Notes: generated by a model not told the origin, from the sequence alone. Shown: positions 27,041 to 36,422, counted from the first letter of the stretch. The stretch is 64,000 nucleotides of DNA from an uncultured Bacilli bacterium (GCA_934155645.1 CAKPHC010000005.1:1-64000); one strand, 5' to 3'. A program made the numbers and translations.

Positions 27041-27589
27041 CTCCACTTCATCACCAGTTTTTAATAAGTTAGCATTAGCATCATCTGTATCTAAATGAAC
27101 TTCCAATACTCCTTTTTGAATTTCTTTTATTTTAACATTTTTCAATATAGCAGACTTTTCATTACCAACTTTTATTTCAATCTCATCAATACTTTCTAAT
27201 CCTAGACGAACCCTATCTTCATGATTAATATGCAAATGTCTATTCGCCATAATAGCACAATTCTTAGTAATCTTTCCTTTAGGTCCAATAATGGTAATAG
27301 ATGCTGCACCTTCTAAATCACCAGATGTTCTAACAGGAGCATCAAGTCCTAAAGTATAACAATCTGTTTTTGAAATCTCTACTTGAGTATAAGGTCTAAG
27401 AGGAGCTAAAAATCTAACTTTTCCTATTTTAGCTTTCTCAGTTTCTATTTCTACTAAACCAGTAGTAGCAAATTCTCCAGTTTGAACTAAATCACGTAAT
27501 TTTTCTATTTTAGCATCTCCAAATAAAATCTTGTAATCTTCTTCACACAAGTGAACGTGTCTATTTGAAACACCTAATTTAACTTTCAT
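27029..27589 (-). CDS. pduL: phosphate propanoyltransferase, PduL family
   Basis: PduL moves an acyl group between CoA and phosphate, usually as a phosphotransacetylase or phosphopropanoyltransferase. The 186-residue protein has the two zinc-binding His motifs GVSNRHVHL near the N terminus and ANRHLHI near residue 115. No microcompartment-targeting extension or shell genes are seen, so it probably acts as a housekeeping phosphotransacetylase. The start is supported by AGCGGTGATAAT. Its 3' end overlaps the convergent PBP gene by 12 bases. Confidence 0.9.
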   Translation of the reverse strand: MKVKLGVSNRHVHLCEEDYKILFGDAKIEKLRDLVQTGEFATTGLVEIETEKAKIGKVRFLAPLRPYTQVEISKTDCYTLGLDAPVRTSGDLEGAASITIIGPKGKITKNCAIMANRHLHINHEDRVRLGLESIDEIEIKVGNEKSAILKNVKIKEIQKGVLEVHLDTDDANANLLKTGDEVELIF

Positions 27590-27659
27590 ATTATCACCGC
27601 TTTCAATTCATTATATCATCATTTATCATCGAAAACATAAAAAATTGAAAAATAAATCT

Positions 27660-27699
27660 ATACAATGAGATTGTATCATTATAATTTTTTTGATATAAT
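27660..27699 (+). promoter_or_regulatory. promoter and operator-like palindrome of the LemA-like gene
   Basis: TTGTAT (-35, 27671-27676), a 17-base spacer and TATAAT (-10, 27694-27699) with an upstream TG form a strong promoter. The palindrome ATACAAT-GAG-ATTGTAT (27660-27676) covers the -35 box. Confidence 0.6.
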
Positions 27700-27723
27700 T
27701 TTCTTAATATAGAGGGTGATATT

Positions 27724-28257
27724 ATGTGGATAGCAATAATTAGTGGAATAGTAACGTTAGTAGCATTAATAGTCTTAATTTTAAAATTTAAAAGTGATAA
27801 ATTAACAATTTATAACATCAAAGTTTGCGAAGCAGAAAACGAGTTAGATGCACTTTTTGAAAAGAAACTTTCTTTATTAACTAGCTTACAAAAAGCATTA
27901 GAAGAGCGTGAAAATGATTATCAATTTAAATTTGCCTTTGATAAAGAAAATACTGAAAATGACAGTTTCAAATTAAACAGCATTCTTAATAAAGCTTATA
28001 AAGAATTAAAAGAATTCTTAGAAGAAAAAAGAAGTTATATTCCGGACGATGAAGTAAAACAATTACTTGAAGAATTGTATAATGTTGATATAGAATGTAT
28101 TGCTACTAAAAATTATTATAATGACAAAACTATTATTCTAAATAACAAAATAAATAAATTCTTAAACAAATTAATAGCTAAATTCAAACACATATCAATG
28201 AGAGAAATATATGTTGACCCCGTTGAAGAAGAGTTTGAAATATTAAAAAAGAAATAA
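27724..28257 (+). CDS. LemA-like membrane-anchored protein
   Basis: This 177-residue protein has one N-terminal membrane segment (2-22) and a helical domain. The segments IYNIKVCEAENELDALFEKK and IATKNYYNDKTIILNNKINK follow the LemA pattern of an early YN..V..A..E..D block and a later ARxxYN..V..YN..I block. LemA family proteins have no agreed bacterial function. AGAGGGTGATATT precedes the ATG and a strong promoter is upstream. It stands alone and converges on ung. Confidence 0.65.
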   Translation: MWIAIISGIVTLVALIVLILKFKSDKLTIYNIKVCEAENELDALFEKKLSLLTSLQKALEERENDYQFKFAFDKENTENDSFKLNSILNKAYKELKEFLEEKRSYIPDDEVKQLLEELYNVDIECIATKNYYNDKTIILNNKINKFLNKLIAKFKHISMREIYVDPVEEEFEILKKK

Positions 28258-28274
28258 AATTAGTCTTTTATTTC
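28245..28274 (-). terminator. ung terminator
   Basis: Perfect GAAATAAAA / TTTTATTTC inverted repeat with a 6-base loop spanning both convergent stop codons, followed by six T on the minus strand. Confidence 0.65.
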
Positions 28275-28925
28275 CCAGTTTATTGGTTTAATATTATGTG
28301 CTATCAAGAAATTATTTGTTTTTGAAAATGGTCTACTTCCAAAAAAGCCATTATGAGCAGACAAAGGCGATGGATGAGCTGATTCTATGATAAAATGTTT
28401 ATCATTAGTAATTAGCTCTTTTTTACTTCTAGCATAACTTCCCCAAAGGATGAATACCACAGGTGTTTCCTTTTTATTAATGATTTTTATTACTTCATCA
28501 GTAAATCTTTCCCAGCCTCTTCCTTTATGTGAAGCGGCTTTATCTTTTTCAACCGTTAACACTGCATTTAATAACAGTACTCCTTCTTTTGTCCACGGAA
28601 CTAAACTACCATTTTTAGGAATCTCATAACCTAAATCATCATGCAATTCTTTAAATATATTCAACAATGATGGTGGTTTTTGAACTCCTCTTTTTACCGA
28701 AAAACAAAGTCCTTCAGCTTGACCTTCACCATGGTAAGGATCTTGCCCCAAAATAACTACCTTTATATTATCAAACGAAGTATATCTAAAGGCATTATAT
28801 ACATCACTAATTTTTGGATAAATAATTTTATGTTTATATTCATCTAAAACAAAGTCTTCTAAGTTCCTAAAATAATCCTTGTTATATTCATCATTTAAAA
28901 GTTTATCCCAATCATTACCTATCAT
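28260..28925 (-). CDS. ung: uracil-DNA glycosylase
   Basis: Ung removes uracil from DNA in base excision repair. The 221-residue protein has the catalytic water-activating motif GQDPYHGEGQAEGLCFSV and the C-terminal HPSPLSAHNGFFGSRPFS. It is a family 1 enzyme of normal length. It is transcribed away from the divergently placed upstream genes and ends at a hairpin shared with the LemA-like gene. Confidence 0.97.
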   Translation of the reverse strand: MIGNDWDKLLNDEYNKDYFRNLEDFVLDEYKHKIIYPKISDVYNAFRYTSFDNIKVVILGQDPYHGEGQAEGLCFSVKRGVQKPPSLLNIFKELHDDLGYEIPKNGSLVPWTKEGVLLLNAVLTVEKDKAASHKGRGWERFTDEVIKIINKKETPVVFILWGSYARSKKELITNDKHFIIESAHPSPLSAHNGFFGSRPFSKTNNFLIAHNIKPINWEIKD

Positions 28926-28956
28926 ACTTCTTCACCTATATCAATTATACCATAAA

Positions 28957-30234
28957 TCATTTTACTTTACTTCGTAATTTAAAAATGGCATATATGTTAA
29001 TCATACCCATAATAGCAATAAATATATCTACCAGGTTCCATAAAAACAACGAATTAGCTATACTTCCACCTATAAGTAATATCAATGTTATTATTTTAAG
29101 TATCATTATTTCTTTATTAGTTGCATCCCTTTTTAAATATTTAAAACTTGTTTCACCATAATAATACCCCGATATAATAGTGGAAAAAGCAAAAATAAAT
29201 ATTGTAATCATCAAAATAATGCCACCATAGTTACCAAGGTGATAATTAAATGCATATTGAGTTAGTTCAATTCCATTAATGTTTTCTAAATTTATTTCTT
29301 GATAATTACTAAGTAAAACCATAAAAGCTGTTATTGTACACAAAACTAGCGTTGTAAAATATATTCCCGCTACTTGAATCATTCCTTGACCTCTCGCATC
29401 ATCATTATCAACGGTACTAGCTGCTATTGCACCACTGCCTACTCCCGCTTCATTTGAAAATATTCCTCTTTGAAAGCCTATTATAAAAGGAGTTAAAATT
29501 CCCATACCAACACTCTTAAAATCAAAAGCTCCAGTAATAATTAAACAAAAAATATCAGGTAACCTGTCTAAATTGCTTCCTAAAACATATATTGAAACAG
29601 CTATATACAAAATTCCAATAAAAGGCATTATTTTTGAAGATACATCTATTATACCTTTAGTCCCCCTAATAATAACGAAACCACTAATGATTGCAAGAAG
29701 AATACCTATCACCAATGGATTACTATTGTTAAAATTTTGAAATGACTTAGCAATAGTATTAGCTTGTATAGTTAAAAAACCCAAAATATATGTAATTAAA
29801 ACAATTATTGAATAGATTTTAGCTAACGATTTGTTATTCAAACCCTTGTCTATATAATATGAAGGTCCACCTCTATTAAATCCATCATGTTTTTCGTGAA
29901 ACAAAACTCCTAAATAGCTCTCTACATAAGCATTAGATGCTACTATAATAGTTGAAATCCATAACCAAAAAACCGTTCCTGGTCCACCAATATATATAGC
30001 TAGTGCAACCCCTGCTAATGAACCTATTCCAATCCTAGCTCCAAGAGTTAGCATCAACACTTTAAATGGAGAAGCTACTGAGCTTTCTCTGCTCTTAAAG
30101 CCTTTGAACATATCTTTTATTCTAAACTGTATAAATTTCAAGCGACATGTAAAGTAAAGACCACTAAAAATTAGTAATACGATTGTTATACTCCACAACG
30201 ATTTATTAATTAATGTAAGAATAATTATCACCAT
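28957..30234 (-). CDS. sodium:alanine/glycine symporter, AGCS family
   Basis: This 425-residue transporter has about ten membrane segments and the AGCS signatures GARIGIGSLAGVALAI and QRGIFSNEAGVGSGAIAAS. It would import alanine or glycine with sodium. The start is uncertain: the ATG at 30234 has no ribosome binding site, while GGTGAT lies inside its first codons, so translation might begin a little downstream at a non-standard codon. The C terminus is shorter than in most members. Confidence 0.88.
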   Translation of the reverse strand: MVIIILTLINKSLWSITIVLLIFSGLYFTCRLKFIQFRIKDMFKGFKSRESSVASPFKVLMLTLGARIGIGSLAGVALAIYIGGPGTVFWLWISTIIVASNAYVESYLGVLFHEKHDGFNRGGPSYYIDKGLNNKSLAKIYSIIVLITYILGFLTIQANTIAKSFQNFNNSNPLVIGILLAIISGFVIIRGTKGIIDVSSKIMPFIGILYIAVSIYVLGSNLDRLPDIFCLIITGAFDFKSVGMGILTPFIIGFQRGIFSNEAGVGSGAIAASTVDNDDARGQGMIQVAGIYFTTLVLCTITAFMVLLSNYQEINLENINGIELTQYAFNYHLGNYGGIILMITIFIFAFSTIISGYYYGETSFKYLKRDATNKEIMILKIITLILLIGGSIANSLFLWNLVDIFIAIMGMINIYAIFKLRSKVK

Positions 30235-30255
30235 TTAATTTTATTAATAACAATT

Positions 30256-30286
30256 AAAAAAAAGAATACCTATTTATGATATTCTT
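30256..30286 (-). terminator. rlmH terminator
   Basis: AAGAATA / TATTCTT hairpin and T run on the minus strand, overlapping the rlmH stop. Confidence 0.65.
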
Positions 30287-30725
30287 CGTTATTATTAATT
30301 TTAAAACTTCTATATATTTGTTCCAATAACAGAACTCTAAATAATTGATGTGGAAAGGTCATCTTAGAAAATGATAATTTAAAGTTAGATTTTTGCTTAA
30401 TTTCGTTTGATAATCCATAGGAGCCACCAATAACAAACGTTATATTACTGTAATTTATAAAAGTAGTATCTATTATATTAGCAAATTCAGTTGATGAAAG
30501 CTCTTTTCCTTCAATTTCCATAGTAACAATATAATCTTTAGTATCAATATATTTCAAAATTTCTTCTGATTCTTTTTTTAGAATAACATCAATACTTTTA
30601 TTATTTATATCATCTAATTCGATAATATTAAGTTTAGTATACTTACTTAATCTTTTACAATACTCATTAATAGCGTCACTTAAATACTTCTCTTTTATTT
30701 TACCTACACAAATTATTTTTATCAT
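30270..30725 (-). CDS. rlmH: 23S rRNA pseudouridine-1915 N3-methyltransferase
   Basis: RlmH is a SPOUT methyltransferase acting on the stalled 70S ribosome at position 1915. The 151-residue protein has the knot motif FVIGGSYGLSNEIKQKSN and the C-terminal FPHQLFRVLLLEQIYRSFKI. Position beside the WalJ-type gene is the Bacillus order. Its ATG directly follows the upstream stop codon, which implies coupling. Confidence 0.96.
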   Translation of the reverse strand: MIKIICVGKIKEKYLSDAINEYCKRLSKYTKLNIIELDDINNKSIDVILKKESEEILKYIDTKDYIVTMEIEGKELSSTEFANIIDTTFINYSNITFVIGGSYGLSNEIKQKSNFKLSFSKMTFPHQLFRVLLLEQIYRSFKINNNEEYHK

Positions 30726-31487
30726 TTATACCTCTACTAATTCTGATTCTTCGTTTTGGTGAGTTACAATAAATTTATTATTATCAAAATTAATCTCGCT
30801 CATTTCCTCTTCTACTTGAGATAATGCCAAATCATAGGTATTGTTATTTTCACTTATATGTGCTAAAAACACAAACTTTGTATTATCACCAACCACCTTG
30901 GTCAAATACTTTCCAGTATAGTGATTAGATAAATGCCCTTTGTCACCTATAACACGTTGTTTTAAATGATAAGGATACGGCCCATTCATAAGCATTTCTT
31001 CATCGTGGTTAGCTTCTATTACATAGATATCTCTGTTTTTAGTTACACTATAATATTTCTTATTTATATAACCCGTATCAGTAATATATACTAAAGATTT
31101 AAAATTATGCTCTATAACAAAACCATACGAAATCACATCATGTGAAGTCGCTAACAAAGTTATTTTAACATCATCAATAAAAAACTCATTATCAACAACT
31201 ACAATTGATTCTAAAGGAATAATATTCACTAAATCATATAGCAAATCAGGTGCAGCATATACTTTTAAATTATACTTTTTTATTAAAGAAGGTAACCCTT
31301 TAGTATGGTCACTATGAATATGTGAAATCAATACTCCATCAATCTCATTTGGTGATAAACCCAGTTCTTTCATTGAATTACTTATATGTGAAACAGGTAT
31401 ACCTACATCAATCAATATTTTAGTATTATCACAAATTATTAATGTCGAATTACCTTTAGAGCCACTAGCTATAACTTTTATTTTCAT
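30726..31487 (-). CDS. walJ: MBL-fold hydrolase, WalJ/YycJ family
   Basis: This 253-residue metallo-beta-lactamase fold protein has the HxHxDH motif SHIHSDHTKG and further metal ligands in TSHD and the C-terminal HISENN. WalJ/YycJ proteins are linked to the WalKR wall-stress system and to DNA processing, though their substrate is unclear. The walRK and walHI genes that usually precede it are absent here. It overlaps the upstream peptidase gene by 4 bases (ATGA). Confidence 0.88.
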   Translation of the reverse strand: MKIKVIASGSKGNSTLIICDNTKILIDVGIPVSHISNSMKELGLSPNEIDGVLISHIHSDHTKGLPSLIKKYNLKVYAAPDLLYDLVNIIPLESIVVVDNEFFIDDVKITLLATSHDVISYGFVIEHNFKSLVYITDTGYINKKYYSVTKNRDIYVIEANHDEEMLMNGPYPYHLKQRVIGDKGHLSNHYTGKYLTKVVGDNTKFVFLAHISENNNTYDLALSQVEEEMSEINFDNNKFIVTHQNEESELVEV

Positions 31488-32950
31488 CGATAGAATTGTA
31501 GTGGATTAATTGCATTTCCGTGATTTGGGTGTCCAATGAAAATACCAAAGTGTAAGTGAACACCAAATGCATATCCGCTTTCTCCCATTGTACCAATTAA
31601 TTGACCTGATTCAACTGTTTGCCCTTCTTTTACCTTTAAATCAGCCATGTGTGCATATTCTGAATAGTAACCATTATTATGATTTATATATATATAATTA
31701 CCATTAACACTATGATTATACACCGCTTTTTCTACTACACCGTTATTTGCTGCATATATTGGTGAACCATAACCAGTACCAGCAATATCTAAACCTTTGT
31801 GAAATTTACCCCAACGCCATGCATAATTACTAGTAATGATGTAGTTTGGTGCTGTAGGCCAATGCCAAACCTTTAAGTTACCAACACCTGATATATATTT
31901 TTGACCTCTTATTATAATCTGTGATACAACCGGCTTGATTTTTTCATCGCTAACTGGTAACGCTTCTTTTATTTCACCATTTATTTCCTTAATTATTTTT
32001 GTAACACGTGAAGTACCATCTTCACCTTTTTGTTTTATTTCTTCATAACCTATCGGAAGATTTTCATCATCCTCATAAATAGTATTATATGCATTAGTTT
32101 CTATTGTAACTACGTTTTTTTCTTCAACTACTTTAATTACAGGTTGAATAAGTCCTAAAGATACTACTTGTCCTGGATAAAGCAAATTACTTGCACTATT
32201 GAATTGTTCATTTGCAATCAAAAATTCTCCAACAGAAAGTTTATTATTATAGGAAACAGATTCGATTGTATCTCCAGACTGAACTACATACTTTTCTTGT
32301 TCAGCAAGAGTACCAAACAATAAATATTTACTCAAGTCATCACTATTAAGGAAAATTTGGTCCTTAATAGAAATATTAGTTTCTTTTATTAAAATATCAT
32401 TTTGAACATATACATCCTCTATTAATGTACCAACATCTTTTATTGGTTCCTGAGTATTATTAAGAAATTTATTGTAAGCATCTTCATCAACAAAGGCTTT
32501 AATTGTATTATTAATCGAATCAATAAAAACTTGTTTATCAAGAACATTTATTACGACATCATCAGTTTTAACATTTCCGTCTTCTGTCATTTCTTCAATA
32601 CCTTTAACAGTTATTTTGTATCCCTTAATTGTAAATGCTGATTGTTCTTTCATATGTTCATAAATAACTTCAGCACTTTCTATTTTTTCATTATATGTTA
32701 TTTCTTTAACTATTTTTAAATTGTTAGGTATATAAACCTTATCAACATTATATTTCTTTTTTATTTCTTGTTCACCATTATCTATATAATTTTCTAACTC
32801 ATCTTTAGAATAGATTAACCCAATTGATTTACCATCAAGGTATACTCTATATACTTCTTGTGGATCTGCTGATTTCCTATAGCCAAAGAAAAAGATACTA
32901 GAACTTATCACTAATGCAATAATGGTATACAAAACTGTTTTATGATTCAT
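31484..32950 (-). CDS. M23 endopeptidase with LysM and G5-type domains
   Basis: This 488-residue envelope protein has an N-terminal membrane anchor, a long region related to YabE-type N termini, LysM (YVVQSGDTIESVSYNNKLS, about 230-272), a G5-like segment (about 285-355) and an intact M23 domain with KFHKGLDIAG and HLHFGIF. It is likely to cleave cross-links near the septum or the spore wall. The start ATG at 32950 has GGGTGG upstream; a GTG three codons earlier lies in that site. Its gene overlaps the end of dnaB by 11 bases. Confidence 0.88.
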   Translation of the reverse strand: MNHKTVLYTIIALVISSSIFFFGYRKSADPQEVYRVYLDGKSIGLIYSKDELENYIDNGEQEIKKKYNVDKVYIPNNLKIVKEITYNEKIESAEVIYEHMKEQSAFTIKGYKITVKGIEEMTEDGNVKTDDVVINVLDKQVFIDSINNTIKAFVDEDAYNKFLNNTQEPIKDVGTLIEDVYVQNDILIKETNISIKDQIFLNSDDLSKYLLFGTLAEQEKYVVQSGDTIESVSYNNKLSVGEFLIANEQFNSASNLLYPGQVVSLGLIQPVIKVVEEKNVVTIETNAYNTIYEDDENLPIGYEEIKQKGEDGTSRVTKIIKEINGEIKEALPVSDEKIKPVVSQIIIRGQKYISGVGNLKVWHWPTAPNYIITSNYAWRWGKFHKGLDIAGTGYGSPIYAANNGVVEKAVYNHSVNGNYIYINHNNGYYSEYAHMADLKVKEGQTVESGQLIGTMGESGYAFGVHLHFGIFIGHPNHGNAINPLQFYR

Positions 32951-34298
32951 ATTGTCCACCCTGTCCTTCTTTTTGATAATTCAAGAACGTAGATGTATCG
33001 CGCTTGAATAGTAATTCAATAGTATCTGTAGGTCCATTACGATGCTTAGCAATTATAAATTCACTGATACTTGTATTAGCATCAATTGCTTTTTCTTTGT
33101 TGTAATAGTCATCTCTATACAAAAATGCTACAATATCAGCATCTTGTTCAATTGAACCAGATTCACGCAAATCACTCATAATTGGTCGTTTATTTTCACG
33201 ACTATCAACAGCACGAGATAACTGTGCTAACGCTACAACCGGTACATTTAATTCCATAGCCATAGTTTTTAACGAACGTGATATATCAGATACTTCTTGT
33301 TGTCTGTTAGCGCCATAATTAACTGAAGAAGATATTAACTGTAAGTAGTCTATTACAACAAGACCTAAGCCTTCACTACTACTTGCTAATCTACGACATT
33401 TAGACCTTATTTCACCAATAGTGATACCCGGTGTATCATCCATATATATTCTAGCATCACCTAATTGACTAATTGCTTCATTTAACTTTTTCCAATCTTC
33501 ATTAAACATCTTACCTGTTGCTAGTTTTTTACCTTCAATTTGTCCTAACGAACTAAGCATTCTTGAAGCTAATTGCTCAGCACCCATTTCCATATTAAAT
33601 AATGCCACAGTTTTGCCTGTATTTATAGCTACATTAGTTACTAAATTCAAAGCAAATGCAGTTTTACCCATAGCAGGACGAGCTGCTATAATAATTAGCT
33701 GATTTCCTTGCAATCCGGTAGTAATGTTATCTATGTCAGCCCAACCAGTAGGCAAACCAGTTATTTCACCTTTAGCAGCTGCTAATTTTTCCAAGTTTTC
33801 TTGAGTTGCCGCAAGAACTTCTTTTATCGTTCTAAATTCTGTAGAACGTCTATTCTTAATTACGCTTAATATCTTTCTTTCAGCTTCATCAAGAGTTTCA
33901 TTTACATTACCATCTGATTGATATGCATTAGTTGTTATGTTAGTAGATACTTCTATCAACCTTCTTAAAACAGCTGCATCTTCAACCAATTTAATATAAT
34001 ATTCAACGTTGGCTGCTGTAGGAACTGATTCCAATACTTCGGATAGATACTCAACTCCGCCTATTTCATTAATTAAATTTTTGTTTTTTAACTCTGTAGT
34101 TAACGTCGTTAAATCTATTGGTTTTTTATTTTCGCTCATTTCCTTGATTGTCTCAAATATAATAGCATTATTGTTATTATAAAAAGACTCTTTTACCAAT
34201 GTTTCACATGCCTTGTCCAACGCATATTTAGAAAGAAACATTGAACCAATGACAGCCTGCTCAGCTTCTATATTATTTGGTATATTTTTATTAGGCAT
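32940..34298 (-). CDS. dnaB: replicative DNA helicase DnaB (B. subtilis DnaC)
   Basis: This hexameric 5'-3' helicase unwinds DNA at the fork. The 452-residue protein has the N-terminal helicase dimerisation domain (1-105) and a RecA-like ATPase with Walker A ARPAMGKTAFALN, Walker B LVVIDYLQLI and the arginine-finger region KHRNGPTD. No intein is seen. AGGAGGCGATGAT precedes the ATG. It follows rplI, as in Bacillus. Confidence 0.97.
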   Translation of the reverse strand: MPNKNIPNNIEAEQAVIGSMFLSKYALDKACETLVKESFYNNNNAIIFETIKEMSENKKPIDLTTLTTELKNKNLINEIGGVEYLSEVLESVPTAANVEYYIKLVEDAAVLRRLIEVSTNITTNAYQSDGNVNETLDEAERKILSVIKNRRSTEFRTIKEVLAATQENLEKLAAAKGEITGLPTGWADIDNITTGLQGNQLIIIAARPAMGKTAFALNLVTNVAINTGKTVALFNMEMGAEQLASRMLSSLGQIEGKKLATGKMFNEDWKKLNEAISQLGDARIYMDDTPGITIGEIRSKCRRLASSSEGLGLVVIDYLQLISSSVNYGANRQQEVSDISRSLKTMAMELNVPVVALAQLSRAVDSRENKRPIMSDLRESGSIEQDADIVAFLYRDDYYNKEKAIDANTSISEFIIAKHRNGPTDTIELLFKRDTSTFLNYQKEGQGGQYES

Positions 34299-34309
34299 AT
34301 CATCGCCTC

Positions 34310-34750
34310 CTACTTTTCTAATTTTACTTTCACTTTAGCAAAAACATCTTTGTATAAATTGATTTTAACATCATGATATCCTAAACTAGAAATCGCATGG
34401 TCAAATTCAACTTGTTTTTTATCTATTTCAATTCCTTTATTTTGCAATTCATCCTTCACTTGTTTTGCGCTTATGCTTCCAAATACTTGATCATTTTTAC
34501 CAGTTTTAACATTAAAAACTAACTCTACGTTTTCTATTTTTTTCTTAATGTCATTTGCTTCTTCACGCATTTTTTTATCTTGTTGCTTTAGTTCTTCACA
34601 TTCGCGATTATATTTACCAAGAGTTGAATCAGTTAGTTGTGAAGCATATCCATTTTTTATTAGATAGTTTTTGGCATATCCATCTTTTACTTCCTTTATA
34701 TCTCCTCTTTTTCCTTGTCCTCTTAAATCCTTAATAAATATTACTTTCAA
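34310..34750 (-). CDS. rplI: 50S ribosomal protein L9
   Basis: L9 spans the L1 stalk region of the large subunit. The 146-residue protein has the N-terminal domain MKVIFIKDLRGQGKRGDIKEV, the long connecting helix (40-75) and a C-terminal domain with FGSISAKQVKDEL. Length is normal. It lies between the DHH phosphoesterase and dnaB. In Bacillus the same place has gdpP-rplI-dnaC. Confidence 0.98.
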   Translation of the reverse strand: MKVIFIKDLRGQGKRGDIKEVKDGYAKNYLIKNGYASQLTDSTLGKYNRECEELKQQDKKMREEANDIKKKIENVELVFNVKTGKNDQVFGSISAKQVKDELQNKGIEIDKKQVEFDHAISSLGYHDVKINLYKDVFAKVKVKLEK

Positions 34751-34763
34751 AGTTAACCCTCCT

Positions 34764-35735
34764 TTATAAAAGCTTTATTATATTTAATAAATCCTTTTCA
34801 ACCTTACTCAAGCTAGAACCTTGTATTTTAGAAGCAGCCTCATGGTTATCTCCGCCGCCACCTAAAAGTCCCAATACTTGTCCTACTTTAATGTTACCTA
34901 GAGATCTAGCGCTTATACCTATAGTTTTTTTATCAACGTTAGCAATAACAAATGATGCTTCTATGTTATTAAATAACAATAATGTATCAGCCGTTTTAGC
35001 CAATTCTTCTGGACGATAAACATCATTTGGAACAGCTTTAGTAATTGCTATATTATTGATGATTTTGACATTAGTTATCATCTTTTGCCTTTTAATGTAT
35101 TTTTTTAAATCTTGCTTCAACAAATATTGAACCTGATTATTATTAGCACCACAAGTAGATAAATAATATGAGTAATAAAAGGTATTACTACTAGTCTTTA
35201 ACACATAATTGCACGTATCTAAAACAATCCCAGATAACAATATAGTTGCTAAATAACTATCTATTTTAAAATCATTTAATTTCAAAAATTCAGTTATTAT
35301 CTCGCAAGTACTAGAAGCAAAACTATCAATTATCATTAATTTAGCATCATCAATTGTTCCTTCACCTTCACCGTGATGATCTATTATTAATTTATTGCTA
35401 AAAGCATCTGCTAAATTACTATTTTGCAACAAATACTTTTTGTTGGTATCAACTATTATTAATAAACTACTCTCATTTTTCAATTTAATAGCTTTTGTAC
35501 TGTTGATAATACTAATTTTGCTTGATAATTGCTTCATCACTTTTGATACAGCAGCCTCAGAGTATTTATCATCAACTACTACGTACGTAGATTTTCCTCT
35601 GTGTATTGTATAATTGTACATACCTAGACAGCCACCTAAAGCATCTAAATCCAATCCTTTATGAGCTGTAACAAACACACTTGAAGACTTACTAATTAAA
35701 TCATTAATTTTTTTATAATTATCAGCTATTTTCAT
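34764..35735 (-). CDS. DHH/DHHA1 phosphoesterase at the gdpP position
   Basis: This 323-residue soluble protein has the DHH motifs TAHKGLDLDALGG, IIVDTN and IIDHHGEG and a C-terminal DHHA1 domain with GGGGDNHEAAS. At this locus in Bacillus lies GdpP, a c-di-AMP phosphodiesterase of about 660 residues with two membrane helices, a PAS-like and a degenerate GGDEF domain. All of that N-terminal part is missing here. It could be a stand-alone c-di-AMP/pApA phosphodiesterase (DhhP-like) or an NrnA-type nanoRNase. AGGAGG precedes the ATG. Confidence 0.85.
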   Translation of the reverse strand: MKIADNYKKINDLISKSSSVFVTAHKGLDLDALGGCLGMYNYTIHRGKSTYVVVDDKYSEAAVSKVMKQLSSKISIINSTKAIKLKNESSLLIIVDTNKKYLLQNSNLADAFSNKLIIDHHGEGEGTIDDAKLMIIDSFASSTCEIITEFLKLNDFKIDSYLATILLSGIVLDTCNYVLKTSSNTFYYSYYLSTCGANNNQVQYLLKQDLKKYIKRQKMITNVKIINNIAITKAVPNDVYRPEELAKTADTLLLFNNIEASFVIANVDKKTIGISARSLGNIKVGQVLGLLGGGGDNHEAASKIQGSSLSKVEKDLLNIIKLL

Positions 35736-35807
35736 AAACCTCCTGCCAAAAACCCACTTTAATTATACAACAAAAATATCTATATGTCATTATTTAAAAG
35801 GCATTAA

Positions 35808-35839
35808 CAAAAAAAGAATAATTATTTCTAATTACTCTT
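35808..35839 (-). terminator. yabPQ terminator
   Basis: AAGAGTAATTA / TAATTATTCTT hairpin with a 4-base loop and T run on the minus strand, touching the yabQ stop codon. Confidence 0.75.
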
Positions 35840-36129
35840 CAAACTATTTTATCTTTGTATTTTCTTAATTTTCTAGCTTGTCTATTACCTATGATAAATC
35901 CTAAAAATAATAATCCAATGAAATACATATGTAAAATCCCATTATTAATTACTTTCAACAAAATAAAATACAAAATAATATTCATTAATACAAAAATCAA
36001 ATTTATTAATAAAGTATGAATTTTTTTATCTTTAAATAAAAATTTATAAAATAAATTAAATAAAAGTGAAAAATATAGACCAAAAACAAAAGAAAAAATT
36101 AATGATTGTATTTGAATTTCTAAATTCAT
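35839..36129 (-). CDS. yabQ: spore cortex protein YabQ
   Basis: YabQ is a mother-cell membrane protein needed for the spore cortex. The 96-residue product has three or four membrane segments and a basic tail (RQARKLRKYKDKIV). Its start shares one base with the yabP stop. It is shorter than the B. subtilis protein but has the same membrane topology and partner. The family name rests mainly on context plus the LIFSFVFGLYFSLLFN pattern. Confidence 0.8.
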   Translation of the reverse strand: MNLEIQIQSLIFSFVFGLYFSLLFNLFYKFLFKDKKIHTLLINLIFVLMNIILYFILLKVINNGILHMYFIGLLFLGFIIGNRQARKLRKYKDKIV

Positions 36130-36422
36130 TATTTAAATAACCTGTTAAATATACTATTCTCTTTATCTTTTGTTTTACCTTCTTCCATATATGTAAAACT
36201 TTTTATTAACCCTTTAATAGATACATTTCCCTGCATTGTATCTAGTTTAATTAGTTCTAGTTCTTCACCTTTGACAACTAAATACCCCATCGTAGTTTCC
36301 ATCAGAAATTCTTCATTATCAAAGTTATCAATCTTTTTTACCCCAGTTACTATTATGTTTTTTCTTTCAATAACGCTTATGCCATGATTATAATTAGTTA
36401 CATTATTATCCATCTTGTCCAT
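36129..36422 (-). CDS. yabP: sporulation protein YabP
   Basis: YabP is a soluble sporulation protein of the YabP/YqfC family made in the mother cell under sigma-E and needed with YabQ for spore cortex assembly. The 97-residue product has the family core ERKNIIVTGVKKIDNFDNEE and YLVVKGEELELIKLD. AGGAGGAATTAT precedes the first ATG, which is preferred over a second ATG three codons later. It forms a two-gene operon with yabQ. Confidence 0.92.
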   Translation of the reverse strand: MDKMDNNVTNYNHGISVIERKNIIVTGVKKIDNFDNEEFLMETTMGYLVVKGEELELIKLDTMQGNVSIKGLIKSFTYMEEGKTKDKENSIFNRLFK

